From the NCBI GenBank assembly GCA_910587505.1, contig CAJULD010000014.1, forward strand, positions 1 through 64,000: 64,000 nt of DNA. The letters run 5' to 3'. The DNA comes from an uncultured Oscillospiraceae bacterium (GTDB lineage: Bacteria; Bacillota; Clostridia; Oscillospirales; Oscillospiraceae). The translations under genes were made by a program, and so were the position numbers. The number at the start of each line of letters is the position of its first letter. Position 1 is the first letter of the stretch. Under the pieces are notes generated by a model, which was not told the DNA's origin, made no database searches, and saw only the letters and a program-made list of their open reading frames with translations. This document shows positions 1 through 6,977 of the stretch, piece by piece.

Positions 1-2
1 AG

Positions 3-509
3 GCAATCACCATCGAGGTCGCCAGCGACAACACCCATCCCTACGCCATCACCGACAAGGCTATGGCCGCCCTGATTGAGCTGTGCGCCGACATCTGCCG
101 GCGGAACGGCATCAAGAAGCTGCTGTGGAAGGGGGACAAGAATCTGGTGGGCAAGGTGGACCAGCAAAACCTCACCGTCCACCGCTGGTTCGCCAACAAA
201 GCCTGTCCTGGGGACTACATCTACCAGCGGCTCGGTGACATCGCCACAAAGGTGAACGTCAAGCTGGGGGCCTCTGCTACGTCCCCGGCCCCCGCCGCTC
301 CGGTAAGCAAGGTCCCGTACAAGGTCCGCATCACCGCCACCGACCTGCGTATCCGCAAAGGTCCCGGCACCAACAACGCAATCGTCAGCGTCATTAAGCC
401 CGGTGCCTACACCATCGTCAGCGAGGCCACCGGCGAGGGCGCTACCCTCTGGGGCAAGCTGAAGTCTGGTGTTGGCTGGGTGTCCCTGGACTACTGCAAA
501 AAGATTTGA
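3..509 (+). CDS. N-acetylmuramoyl-L-alanine amidase, C-terminal part (partial)
   Basis: The reading frame is already open at the left edge, so the N-terminus lies outside the window. The visible 168 residues hold the end of an amidase_2/PGRP catalytic domain (the LTVHRWFANKACPG stretch resembles the zinc-ligand region HxxxxxxxCPG) and a C-terminal SH3b domain (about YKVRITATDLRIRKGPG to the end) that would bind cell wall. Such enzymes cleave the muramoyl-alanine bond and serve as phage endolysins. The holin-like gene follows 13 bases downstream, a typical lysis cassette order. This is seen in sequence plus family knowledge; the prophage origin is inferred. Confidence 0.85.
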   Translation, partial: AITIEVASDNTHPYAITDKAMAALIELCADICRRNGIKKLLWKGDKNLVGKVDQQNLTVHRWFANKACPGDYIYQRLGDIATKVNVKLGASATSPAPAAPVSKVPYKVRITATDLRIRKGPGTNNAIVSVIKPGAYTIVSEATGEGATLWGKLKSGVGWVSLDYCKKI

Positions 510-522
510 GGAGGAAGAAATC

Positions 523-858
523 ATGGAAGCTATCATTCAGAACATCCCCGCTGTCATCTCCATCATCCTGCCCGTGGCGCTGGCCCTCATGATCGTCACG
601 AACATCATCGTCGAGGTCGTGAAGGGTCTGACCTGGGGGAAGTTGCCCACCAACGTCCTGGCTTTCTTCGTCGCCATGGCCGTGACGCTGCTGGCCTTCT
701 TCGCCATGTGCCAGATCGCCGGCGTCCAGGTCACATGGTACATGGTGGTCGGCGCCATTGTCCTGGGCTTCTTCGTCTGCTTCGCCGCTATGTATGGGTT
801 CGATAAGCTGAAGCAGACTATGGAGCAGTTTAACAACATCAAGCGGAATAATAACTGA
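523..858 (+). CDS. Holin-like small membrane protein
   Basis: This 111-residue protein has three predicted membrane segments (about residues 8-30, 45-67 and 72-93) and a charged, Asn-rich tail. I chose ATG 523 because GAGGAGGAA sits just upstream of it; an upstream in-frame ATG at 469 would overlap the amidase and has no ribosome site. Size, topology and position directly after the endolysin are those of phage holins, which open the membrane so that the lysin reaches the wall. I could not assign it to a named holin family, so the role is inferred from topology and context. Confidence 0.65.
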   Translation: MEAIIQNIPAVISIILPVALALMIVTNIIVEVVKGLTWGKLPTNVLAFFVAMAVTLLAFFAMCQIAGVQVTWYMVVGAIVLGFFVCFAAMYGFDKLKQTMEQFNNIKRNNN

Positions 859-870
859 GGAGGAGCGAAA

Positions 871-1224
871 ATGGTTAGAGTGTTTGACCAGAAGGTCGTC
901 GTGTGCGAAATCATCATGGTGCTGGAGAACAACGGTGTTCCCCTGTATGCGCTGGATGATGTCCTCGCCAAAGTGAAGGAAGGCGCCGAAATGACGCCGG
1001 TGATGGTTGCTCCCCCTGGCTTGCCGGTCGAGGTGAGCGAGCAGCACAAGAACGAGGTGATGGAGGAGTACAACCGGAGGAAGTGCGCCTATGCGCTCGC
1101 CGGAGAGGACACGTCCCCTGCTGAGGATCAGAGCGCCGCCAACGGCGAACCCGTCTCCGAGGGCGCCCCGCCCCCGCCCGAGCGGCAGGAGTTCTACTTC
1201 GGCCTGCCCGGTCAGGAGGAGTAA
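871..1224 (+). CDS. Hypothetical protein with acidic, proline-rich tail
   Basis: This 117-residue protein starts 12 bases after the holin-like gene with a GAGGAG ribosome site, so it is probably the last gene of the lysis operon. The N-terminal half looks folded and soluble; the last 40 residues are rich in Glu, Pro, Ala and Ser and probably disordered. No membrane segment or catalytic motif is visible. I do not recognise the family. Its coupling to the lysis genes suggests a phage accessory protein, but no function is assigned. Confidence 0.6.
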   Translation: MVRVFDQKVVVCEIIMVLENNGVPLYALDDVLAKVKEGAEMTPVMVAPPGLPVEVSEQHKNEVMEEYNRRKCAYALAGEDTSPAEDQSAANGEPVSEGAPPPPERQEFYFGLPGQEE

Positions 1225-1476
1225 CTGTGCCCGGCCTCCTGCCCGCTCCGTTGATGGCTACGTTCCCACGCAGCAGCAGGACGGGTGGGAGGCCCCCGCA
1301 AGGGTCAAAAACGGTGAAAAACAGAGTAAAATCCGAGGTTTTTAACTTTTTGACGTGAAATCGAGTTAAAACGAGGAATTTTGAAAGGTTTTTCCAACGG
1401 AAAAAAATACCAAATCGCTCCAACGCTGTCCGGTAATATACTTATACCACCCAAAGCAACCGTGTCTTAAAACGCA

Positions 1477-1493
1477 TCCTACGAGCTAATACG
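1477..1493 (+). repeat. 17-base direct repeat, left copy
   Basis: TCCTACGAGCTAATACG is identical to 8367-8383. Upstream of both copies lie CTTATAC and GCAACCG at similar but not equal spacing. The two copies bracket the whole block of small genes. They could be recombination sites or shared regulatory sequence; no integrase lies between them. Confidence 0.6.
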
Positions 1494-1736
1494 CAGTATC
1501 CGTCACAGAAAGACACTTTTAGTTCCAAATCCGCACACCATGTACGCTGGCCCTGAGCGATGGCCCGTGGCCTCCGCATTGACGGGAGACGTGAGAAATC
1601 TCCTGCACAACTTACCACAACGGCACAATGCCATCCACAATCGAAATAAAGCAGCAGGGACGCCCTCCTGGCCTGTTACCTATATAAATCCCTACCAAAA
1701 CGGCAACCGGCCTTAAAACGGCTCCCACGGCCACAC

Positions 1737-1799
1737 AAAGCCCCTTCCTGATTTTGCACCGATTTGATGGTGCGTCAGGAAGGGGCTTTTCTTTTTTTG
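1737..1799 (+). terminator. Strong rho-independent terminator
   Basis: A long stem (AAAGCCCCTTCCTGA pairing with TCAGGAAGGGGCTTT) has an inner stem GCACC/GGTGC and is followed by a T-rich run. It probably ends the lysis-gene transcript before the promoter at 1905. Confidence 0.85.
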
Positions 1800-1828
1800 C
1801 CCAGAAATGGTGCCGAAAACGTGACAAC

Positions 1829-1968
1829 TACCAGTTCGGTAATTTTCACAATAATAGAGGCAAAATTTTATGTATTTTTCAGAGCATCAAAATTAAATTT
1901 CCGCTTTACAATTACCAGTCTGGCAGTTAGAATAGTATCATAAAACAACACACAGTACCAGTTTGGTA
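1829..1968 (+). promoter_or_regulatory. Promoter P1 with three operator-like palindromes
   Basis: A sigma-A type promoter reads TTTACA (1905-1910), 17 bp, TAGAAT (1928-1933). TACC-N5-GGYA palindromes lie at 1829-1841, 1913-1925 (inside the spacer) and 1956-1968 (just downstream of the expected start). The best is TACCAGTTTGGTA. Start-to-start distances are 84 and 43 bp, close to whole helical turns. A dimer bound in the spacer would block RNA polymerase. The same design recurs at 4705-4803. Confidence 0.75.
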
Positions 1969-2043
1969 CAAATGGTGCCGACACCCCGCAGCCGAGGGCA
2001 CGACCTCTAAGCGGGAAATCATACCGGGCAGGAGGTAAAGCAA

Positions 2044-2196
2044 ATGGAGGAATGTAGCATGACCGCTACGGAAACCGCACGGCTGATTGATTGGCTGAAG
2101 GCCAACGGCCACTCCGATGAGGATGCTGTCAAGTGCATCAAGTTCATCGCTACCGGAATCCAGCACGACACCAAGAGCACCAGCAAAGACAAGTAA
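2044..2196 (+). CDS. Small hypothetical protein (50 aa)
   Basis: This short gene follows promoter P1 and has a clear AGGAGG ribosome site eight bases before ATG 2044. The product is 50 residues, soluble, with an N-terminal amphipathic helix (ETARLIDWLKANGH) and a polar Lys/Ser/Thr tail. A second in-frame ATG at 2059 is possible but lacks its own ribosome site. As the first gene behind a regulated promoter it may itself be a small regulator or effector. No family is recognised; function unknown. Confidence 0.6.
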   Translation: MEECSMTATETARLIDWLKANGHSDEDAVKCIKFIATGIQHDTKSTSKDK

Positions 2197-2199
2197 AAA

Positions 2200-2240
2200 G
2201 TTAGGCTCCCCACCGCCTACCAAGCAACCGGGAGCCTAAC
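2200..2240. other. 11-bp perfect hairpin without T-run
   Basis: GTTAGGCTCCC (2200-2210) pairs with GGGAGCCTAAC (2230-2240) around a 19-base loop, directly after the 50-residue gene. There is no following T-run, so it is not a standard terminator. It may stabilise or process the transcript. Confidence 0.6.
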
Positions 2241-2337
2241 ACCCAAAAGAGGGACGGGGGAACCTGCCTCACCCCGCCCCTCCACGGTAACACAGCGGCA
2301 GGAGAAAGTCAAGGCCAAGGGCCGGGAGGAAATCGAA

Positions 2338-2676
2338 ATGATAGACATGAGAGAGCACAAGGGAACCATCAGAACAGCAGTCGCCCAGGAGCGGCAGGCC
2401 GATGAAAACTGGAGCTGGAACATCAAGTCCGTGACCAAGCGGTGCGCCAAGATCGGCTGGGGCTACCTCGACTACCTGGGGAGCAAGGACAGCTTCTTCA
2501 TCGAGGTCGTAGAAGACGAGCCCACCGAGACGACGCTGGTTGTCGGAACCCTCCCGAATGGAAGCACAGTCCACCGGCTCGTTGGCCCGGAAAGCTGGAA
2601 CGATTGCAAGACCATCGAGGAGGGGATCGCCTCCGCCATCCACGGCATGGCCTGCGTCGCCCACACCGTCTACTGA
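2338..2676 (+). CDS. Hypothetical protein
   Basis: The 112-residue product follows a GGGAGGA ribosome site seven bases before ATG 2338. It appears to be a small alpha/beta protein without membrane segments: a charged N-terminus, a Trp-rich centre (ENWSWNIKSV) and alternating hydrophobic strands (FFIEVVEDE, TTLVVGTLPNG). I do not recognise a family. It lies in the P1 operon, 12 bases ahead of the next gene. Codon use is GC-rich like its neighbours. Confidence 0.6.
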   Translation: MIDMREHKGTIRTAVAQERQADENWSWNIKSVTKRCAKIGWGYLDYLGSKDSFFIEVVEDEPTETTLVVGTLPNGSTVHRLVGPESWNDCKTIEEGIASAIHGMACVAHTVY

Positions 2677-2688
2677 GGAGGGCTGACG

Positions 2689-2937
2689 ATGTACTACGCT
2701 TTCGTCGATGGTCAGTACCTCGGGTCGTCTCAGCATATCGGCTACCTGAAGAAAAGGGTAGACGAAGACATGGCGCTTGGCGGATTCCACGCCACCATTT
2801 ACAGGGGCGAGCGAAGCTATTGCAGCCGGTTCTACAACGGCGCCTGGACTCTGTTTGGGTCTACGAAGAAGAACCGTCCGGCGCTGCCCGATTGGGCGTA
2901 CAGCAAGAGGAAGAACGGCGTCAACTGTCCCGCCTGA
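2689..2937 (+). CDS. Hypothetical protein (82 aa)
   Basis: It starts with a GAGGAG ribosome site 12 bases after the preceding stop. The product is basic and aromatic-rich (MYYAFVDGQYLGSS at the start; many Tyr, Arg and Lys), which would fit a small nucleic-acid-binding or phage accessory protein, though this is only a compositional hint. Its stop codon touches the start of the first copy of the intergenic structured element at 2938. No family recognised. Confidence 0.6.
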   Translation: MYYAFVDGQYLGSSQHIGYLKKRVDEDMALGGFHATIYRGERSYCSRFYNGAWTLFGSTKKNRPALPDWAYSKRKNGVNCPA

Positions 2938-3029
2938 ATGAGAGCCGGATGGCAACCGGCCGAAACTGCGGAGCCTCTGGAGCACTGGAGGCAAGCCGAA
3001 CGGCCCGCAGTCGTGGGAAGCCCCACAAA
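2938..3029 (+). ncRNA. Candidate structured RNA element, copy A
   Basis: Copy A of an intergenic element that recurs at 5137. It begins with ATGAGAGCCGGA, two variable bases, then GCAACCGGCCGAAAC, giving hairpin GCCGG/CCGGC. A central part that differs from copy B can still pair (GCCTC/GAGGC). It ends with GTCGTGGGAAGC, where GTGGG (3013-3017) pairs with CCCAC (3022-3026). Both copies start at the stop codon of one gene and precede the next. Conserved flanks with a variable paired centre suggest an RNA, but this is inference from two copies. Confidence 0.45.
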
Positions 3030-3051
3030 CTGATATTAGGAGGATGACACC

Positions 3052-3582
3052 ATGAGCAAGTACGACAGCATCAAAACCGCCGCCGAGCTGGTTGCTGAGG
3101 TTCGGGCCAACGGGCTGAGCACAGTACAGGAGGACATCTGCCGGGCCCAGGACATCTTCGGTCACACGCCCATTGAGGAGCTCGACCGCCTCGCCAATGA
3201 CATCGGCCGGGACAACGACAAGGGCGAGCCTGATCCGCACGGCACCTGGAGCAGCAGCCGTCCCGCCACCCAGGCCACGTTCTACCGGATTGTCTTCTCC
3301 ATCTGGAACTGGGAGGACGCCGTTCGGTTTTGGAACCAGCACACGAACCCGGAGCACATGGCCTTCGATGAGGTCAAGACCGAGAACGCCCGCCTCCGGG
3401 CGGCCAAGGTGGAGCTGGAGGACAAGGTGGAAACGCTCCAGCATGAGCAGGATATGCAGACCAGGGAGATGGAGAAGCTCCGCCAGGACAGCCGCTCCAT
3501 GATTGCCGCCCTGGAGGACGCCGAGGCCGAGGTCGTCAACCTGAAGGCTGAGCTGTACGACTACATGAAGGCGGTGGACTGA
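3052..3582 (+). CDS. Hypothetical coiled-coil protein
   Basis: This 176-residue protein has an N-terminal folded part with helix-rich, acidic sequence and a C-terminal coiled coil from about residue 105 to 172 (heptad-like ENARLRAAKVELEDKVETL). It has an AGGAGG ribosome site before ATG 3052 and lies just after structured element copy A. The next gene overlaps its stop codon by one base (TGATG), so they are translationally coupled. The N-terminal half resembles small phage proteins of unknown function, but I cannot name a family. Oligomerisation through the coil is likely. Confidence 0.65.
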   Translation: MSKYDSIKTAAELVAEVRANGLSTVQEDICRAQDIFGHTPIEELDRLANDIGRDNDKGEPDPHGTWSSSRPATQATFYRIVFSIWNWEDAVRFWNQHTNPEHMAFDEVKTENARLRAAKVELEDKVETLQHEQDMQTREMEKLRQDSRSMIAALEDAEAEVVNLKAELYDYMKAVD

Positions 3583-3809
3583 TGGCTGGCAATATCGTGT
3601 TTGAGCTGTACCGGCTCGATGATCCGACCGATGTGGTCTACACGGTACGCTCCACCAGCCTGCGTGTTGCCATGCTGGACGGCGCTATCGCCGCCAGGAA
3701 AGCTGGTGACGTGTATCTGTACTCGCAGGACAGTCTCACCGCCGTGACCTCCAGAGGAGTCCTCGGTGTTCGCCGCAAAATCTACGAGAGGAAGGTAACT
3801 GCCGCATGA
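3582..3809 (+). CDS. Hypothetical protein (75 aa)
   Basis: The start overlaps the previous stop in TGATG, so translation is coupled. The 75-residue product is a small mixed alpha/beta protein with a basic C-terminus (RRKIYERKV). No membrane segment or known motif is visible. It sits in the run 3052-4674 of overlapping genes that probably act or are made together. Function unknown. Confidence 0.6.
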   Translation: MAGNIVFELYRLDDPTDVVYTVRSTSLRVAMLDGAIAARKAGDVYLYSQDSLTAVTSRGVLGVRRKIYERKVTAA

Positions 3810-4213
3810 AGGACAGAAAGAACAAGGTTCCCCAGGCGGAGATGAAAATGCCGCTGGAAGCCGTAACAGCCATTATGGATGGGGCCGTGACCGAGCTTTC
3901 CCGGTTCATCGTCATTGATGATACCAAGCGCCCACAGGATGTTCCCGTTGGCGAGTGGGCTGCCCAGCAGCTCATTGATGGAAAGACATTACGGGCCCGT
4001 GATGTATCTTTCGGAGCCAAGAGCGGAAAGTATTGGGATGTGACGCTGGAAAAGATTCGTAACGGTGTCCTTGAGTACCTGACAGCCGGAATGGAGTTCC
4101 TGCTGGATGGCGATACCCTCGATGCTGAGGCCCTGGAGCCCCGAGATTCCGTTTTTATCATTTCGCTCGGTGTTTTTGGTGCTCCGCCCAAAATCGAAGG
4201 AGGCGGCCAATGA
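3806..4213 (+). CDS. Hypothetical protein
   Basis: The 135-residue protein starts in ATGA overlap with the preceding gene and overlaps the Xre-like gene downstream in the same way. It looks soluble and alpha/beta, with a likely helical core (PLEAVTAIMDGAVTELSRFIVID) and no catalytic signature that I can see. Tight coupling to the Xre-like regulator suggests they may work together, perhaps as co-regulator or cargo, but that is inference. No family recognised. Confidence 0.6.
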   Translation: MKDRKNKVPQAEMKMPLEAVTAIMDGAVTELSRFIVIDDTKRPQDVPVGEWAAQQLIDGKTLRARDVSFGAKSGKYWDVTLEKIRNGVLEYLTAGMEFLLDGDTLDAEALEPRDSVFIISLGVFGAPPKIEGGGQ

Positions 4214-4674
4214 CCTCAACCGAGATTATCCGGTCTGCGCTCATTAAGAGCGGGAAAACCCAGGCCGCCCTGGCCGAGTTCATGGGATGCACCCGGCAGA
4301 ACTTGAATATCAGGCTCAGGAAGGGAACGCTCACCTATAACGAGCTTGAGAAGGCCCTGTCGTTCCTGGGGCACCGGATCATGGTTCTGGACGACGATGG
4401 ACAGCCGCTCCGGCACTATGGGAACAGCACCGGCCCGAGGCTGACCCGCCGAATCGGAGGGAAGGTGTACGACACCAGCAAGGCCAGCCTGATTGAGAGC
4501 ACGGCCAGCAAGGATGCCGGGAGCGTGGCAGAGTACGAGGAGCTGTACGTTGATGCAGCCGGCCGGGAGTTTGTGGCATATCGGCTGCCGAACGGGAAAG
4601 GCTCCATCAGCGCCGAACCGGCGGCAGTTGAGGTCTTCAAGAGAGGCATGATTACCCCATCAGCACACCGCTGA
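4210..4674 (+). CDS. Xre-like helix-turn-helix protein
   Basis: The first 60 residues form an Xre-type helix-turn-helix (SGKTQAALAEFMGCTRQNLNIRLRKG), with a recognition helix around TRQNLNIRL. The remaining 95 residues are a separate domain of unknown type, perhaps for ligand or dimer contacts. The gene is the last of the P1 operon and lies just upstream of promoter P2. It is therefore the best local candidate for the factor that binds the TACC-N5-GGYA palindromes at P1 and P2, which would make it autoregulatory. A regulator encoded left of the window is equally possible. Confidence 0.75.
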   Translation: MTSTEIIRSALIKSGKTQAALAEFMGCTRQNLNIRLRKGTLTYNELEKALSFLGHRIMVLDDDGQPLRHYGNSTGPRLTRRIGGKVYDTSKASLIESTASKDAGSVAEYEELYVDAAGREFVAYRLPNGKGSISAEPAAVEVFKRGMITPSAHR

Positions 4675-4704
4675 CATACTGCACATAAACGATGGACAAT
4701 CTTC

Positions 4705-4803
4705 TGGCACTATGCCAAAGTCAATCGTTAAATTTTCGCTTTACAATTACCGAAATGGCAGTTAGAATAGTAGTATAAACAAACAAAAGTTACCAGTTCG
4801 GCA
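4705..4803 (+). promoter_or_regulatory. Promoter P2 with phased palindromes
   Basis: TTTACA (4740-4745), 17 bp, TAGAAT (4763-4768) repeats the P1 promoter. Palindromes lie at 4748-4760 in the spacer and 4791-4803 downstream, 43 bp apart exactly as at P1. A third one, TGGCACTATGCCA at 4705-4717, is another 43 bp upstream but has the half-sites facing outward. The surrounding bases are also close to P1, so the two promoters are probably duplicates under one regulator. Confidence 0.75.
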
Positions 4804-4828
4804 CAAATTGTAAAACGGAGGTATTCAA

Positions 4829-5137
4829 ATGAACTTCAACGAAATGTACTCCAACGCTATCGCCCAACTCGGCGAAACCTACCTCACCCCGGCCTACGCC
4901 GCCGCCAAGGAAAACTTCTTCAAGGTGTTTGAAACCCTCGCCGCCGCCGGGTGCATGGGGCGGGTGGAGGACTGCCGGCCGGAGCTCGAAGACCCCACCT
5001 ACCAAGTCGATGAAGAAGACGTCGATGACATGGGCCGGATGGTCGAAATCCTCCGCCGGGTCAACTACCCGAGGGTGAATGAATGGGAATGGGACTACAG
5101 GATGCTCAAAGCCCAGCTCATTCTCGCCCCCACCTGA
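4829..5137 (+). CDS. Hypothetical acidic protein
   Basis: First gene behind promoter P2, with a GGAGGT ribosome site before ATG 4829. The 102-residue product is acidic, helical and soluble (many Glu and Asp, for example YQVDEEDVDDMGRMVEILRR). Small acidic proteins in phage regions are sometimes DNA mimics or inhibitors, but nothing here proves that. Its stop TGA overlaps the start of structured element copy B. No family recognised. Confidence 0.6.
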   Translation: MNFNEMYSNAIAQLGETYLTPAYAAAKENFFKVFETLAAAGCMGRVEDCRPELEDPTYQVDEEDVDDMGRMVEILRRVNYPRVNEWEWDYRMLKAQLILAPT

Positions 5138-5211
5138 TGAGAGCCGGACAGCAACCGGCCGAAACCACCCGGCAGCCAGCCGGGGGAGGTCGTGGGAAGC
5201 TGAAATCCCAC
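5137..5211 (+). ncRNA. Candidate structured RNA element, copy B
   Basis: Copy B of the element at 2938. The 5' block matches copy A in all but two bases, both in the hairpin loop. The centre differs but pairs again (CCCGGC with GCCGGG). The 3' block GTCGTGGGAAGC (5189-5200) is identical, and GTGGG (5192-5196) pairs with CCCAC (5207-5211) across a longer loop than in copy A. A further 130 bases rich in short inverted repeats precede the next gene at 5340. Confidence 0.45.
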
Positions 5212-5339
5212 CAAAGAAAACGGAAACGCCCCGCAGCCGCAAACTGCAAGGGCGTCCCACTGGAGGAAACCGAGGCAGGCCCGTCAGGAGGAAACCGCTC
5301 GGTTCCTCGCCAGAATACAACATACTGGAGGAAAAATCA

Positions 5340-5546
5340 ATGAGCAACGAGAAAAACGTGACGAAGACCCTGGAGCTCCGCAATCAGGCCATCAAGGTCG
5401 AGTCCCTGCTGTACGCCGCCGATAAGATCGTCGAGAAGTTCCACGCAACCAAGGAGACGAAGCCCGAGCTGGAGCGGTTCCTGAACCTGTTCTACATGGC
5501 CGTCGATGCCGCTGCCGAGCTCAAGGACATGGCGGAGGAGATGTAA
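5340..5546 (+). CDS. Hypothetical helical protein (68 aa)
   Basis: I start the gene at ATG 5340, which follows a TGGAGG ribosome site. An in-frame extension to 5079 runs through structured element copy B and has no ribosome site. The 68-residue product is almost entirely helical (VTKTLELRNQAIKVESLLYAADKIVEKF) with heptad-like spacing, probably a small dimeric helical bundle. It lies two bases before the next gene. No family recognised. Confidence 0.6.
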   Translation: MSNEKNVTKTLELRNQAIKVESLLYAADKIVEKFHATKETKPELERFLNLFYMAVDAAAELKDMAEEM

Positions 5547-5548
5547 CG

Positions 5549-5908
5549 ATGACTGAGATTAAGTATGGGGCCGTTTTGGTGGCCGCCGCCCACAAGCAGG
5601 GCGTTGAAATGAACCACGATGATGCTACCGTCGTCCTGAGCTACTTTGGCCTCGAAGACCACTACTTGATGTGCTCGAACGACCTGAGCAGCCTGACCCT
5701 GCGGCACCACCTGGGCGGCGATGAGTTCGACGATAAGCCGTGCAACATCTTGGACGCCGTGAAGTACGTCGCTGGTGTCTGCAAGGGTATCCTGGACTAC
5801 ACGCTTGAGGCGAAAGAGAAGGGCTACACCAAGGAGGCGAAGTTCTTCCGTGGGGAGCTGCGGACGCTGAAACGCCTTGCCGATACATACGCTGCCGCAT
5901 TGAGCTGA
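5549..5908 (+). CDS. Hypothetical protein
   Basis: The 119-residue protein follows the previous stop by two bases and has GGAGGAG upstream. It looks soluble, mostly helical, with a possible metal- or nucleic-acid-compatible His/Asp/Glu-rich centre (LEDHYLMCSNDLSSLTLRHHL), though no defined motif is visible. A perfect 8-bp hairpin (GCCCTCCC with GGGAGGGC, 5918-5938) lies between it and the Bro-N gene. Function unknown. Confidence 0.6.
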   Translation: MTEIKYGAVLVAAAHKQGVEMNHDDATVVLSYFGLEDHYLMCSNDLSSLTLRHHLGGDEFDDKPCNILDAVKYVAGVCKGILDYTLEAKEKGYTKEAKFFRGELRTLKRLADTYAAALS

Positions 5909-5917
5909 AGGACAGCC

Positions 5918-5938
5918 GCCCTCCCGGTTTGGGAGGGC
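5918..5938. other. 8-bp GC hairpin before Bro-N gene
   Basis: GCCCTCCC and GGGAGGGC flank a GGTTT loop. No T-run follows, so full termination is unlikely; it may lower read-through or set transcript ends ahead of the antirepressor gene. Confidence 0.5.
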
Positions 5939-5972
5939 AGCTTCAATATGGACGTGAAAGGAGGAACGACAG

Positions 5973-6506
5973 ATGAGTAGCGCATCTACCATCCCGTACA
6001 GACCGAGCCAATCTGTCAGGGTTGTGTATGAGCCTGATGGGACGCCGCTGTACTGCGGCCGGGATGTGGCCGATGTGCTTGGCTACAAGGCCCCGATTAA
6101 GGCGGTTCAGAGGGCGGAGGGTGTAACGCTCTACCGCAGGAGAGTAAACTGGCGCTCACCGAAGGACTGCCGCCGGTTCAGCGCCGAGGTTCTCTGCCTG
6201 GACAGACAGGGCTGCGAGAAGCTGGCCGAGTTCAGGAAGGAAGGGAGCCGAGACGCCGCCCGGTGGGTCACGACCGAAATGATCCAGAAGGCCGAGCTTG
6301 AACGGCCACAGACGCAGAAGCCGCCGGTTCAGCAGGACACCGTGATGGCGGCACCGCCCGCCGATGAACACTGGCCGCCCGTTGATGTTCGGGGATTCGA
6401 GGCCAAGCTGGATGCCATCATCGCCCAGTGTGTGATGATGAAGACGCAGATAGGAAGTCTCTACGGAGCCCAGTATGCTGGGCAGTTGAGTGAAAGGACG
6501 GTATGA
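5973..6506 (+). CDS. Bro-N domain antirepressor-like protein
   Basis: The N-terminal 110 residues match the Bro-N fold of phage antirepressors: VRVVYEPDGTPLYCGRDVAD then VLGYKAPIKAV and a later LDRQGCEKLAEF stretch. The C-terminal part is Pro-rich followed by a short helix, unlike the usual KilA-C or Ant domain. Bro-N proteins bind DNA or other proteins and often relieve repressor activity on lysogeny switches. AGGAGG precedes ATG 5973, and the next gene overlaps its end in ATGA. It supports a phage origin for the block. Confidence 0.75.
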   Translation: MSSASTIPYRPSQSVRVVYEPDGTPLYCGRDVADVLGYKAPIKAVQRAEGVTLYRRRVNWRSPKDCRRFSAEVLCLDRQGCEKLAEFRKEGSRDAARWVTTEMIQKAELERPQTQKPPVQQDTVMAAPPADEHWPPVDVRGFEAKLDAIIAQCVMMKTQIGSLYGAQYAGQLSERTV

Positions 6507-6961
6507 ATATGAAAGCCACGAAGTTGACCAAGAAGGAACTGGAGAACATTGCCCGGCTCAACGCCCAGGCTGAGGAGCGGCGGCGTCTGGCCGAGGAGGA
6601 GAAGAAGCGGGCCGAGTTGAAGAAGAAGTATGAGCGGTCTGAGCGCCAGCGGGCCTACTACGAGGCCCACAAGGAGCAGATTGCCGCCTACCAGAAGGCG
6701 TACCGGGAGAAGAACAAGGAGAAGATCGCCGCCTACCAGAAGGCGTACCGGGCGGTCGCTAAGCTGAGCCCGGAGGAGAGGGCCGCCGCCGCTGCGAAGC
6801 ACGAGGCTGAGGTTGCCGCCAAACGTGCGGCCAAGGCCAAGCAGCAGAAAGAGCGCCAGCGGGCCTACTACCTGGAGAACCGGGAGAAGATGTTGACCTA
6901 CCAGAGAGAGTACCGGAGGAGGCTGAAGGCCGAGAAGGACGCCGCTTCGTCCGCCGCCTGA
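6503..6961 (+). CDS. Highly charged repeat protein
   Basis: The 152-residue protein is very rich in Lys, Arg, Glu and Ala. It contains three related segments of about 17-18 residues with the pattern Y-Y/x-x-x-K/R-E-x-x-x-Y-Q-x-x-Y-R (RAYYEAHKEQIAAYQKAYR, then KNKEKIAAYQKAYR, then RAYYLENREKMLTYQREYR). It is probably one long alpha helix that binds nucleic acid or coils. Overlap in ATGA with the Bro-N gene means translation is coupled. Such repeats occur in several phage proteins of unknown role. Confidence 0.65.
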   Translation: MNMKATKLTKKELENIARLNAQAEERRRLAEEEKKRAELKKKYERSERQRAYYEAHKEQIAAYQKAYREKNKEKIAAYQKAYRAVAKLSPEERAAAAAKHEAEVAAKRAAKAKQQKERQRAYYLENREKMLTYQREYRRRLKAEKDAASSAA

Positions 6962-6977
6962 ATGGTGGTGAGCAGGT

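Larger units (their letters stand above)
1225..1904. other. Long non-coding stretch after the lysis genes
   Basis: No convincing gene is seen over about 680 bases. It contains an AT-rich stretch (about 1305-1440), the left copy of the 17-base repeat (1477-1493), the strong terminator at 1737-1799 and the first operator-like palindrome at 1829. The sequence GGCAACCGGCC near 1703 also occurs inside the candidate RNA element at 2938 and 5137. The reading frames here are short and lack ribosome sites. Confidence 0.6.

Noticed and set aside
2938..2975. Group II intron domain V in the GAGCCGG hairpin
   Set aside because: The stem is short, lacks the domain V bulge and terminal AY, and no reverse transcriptase or other intron domains are near.
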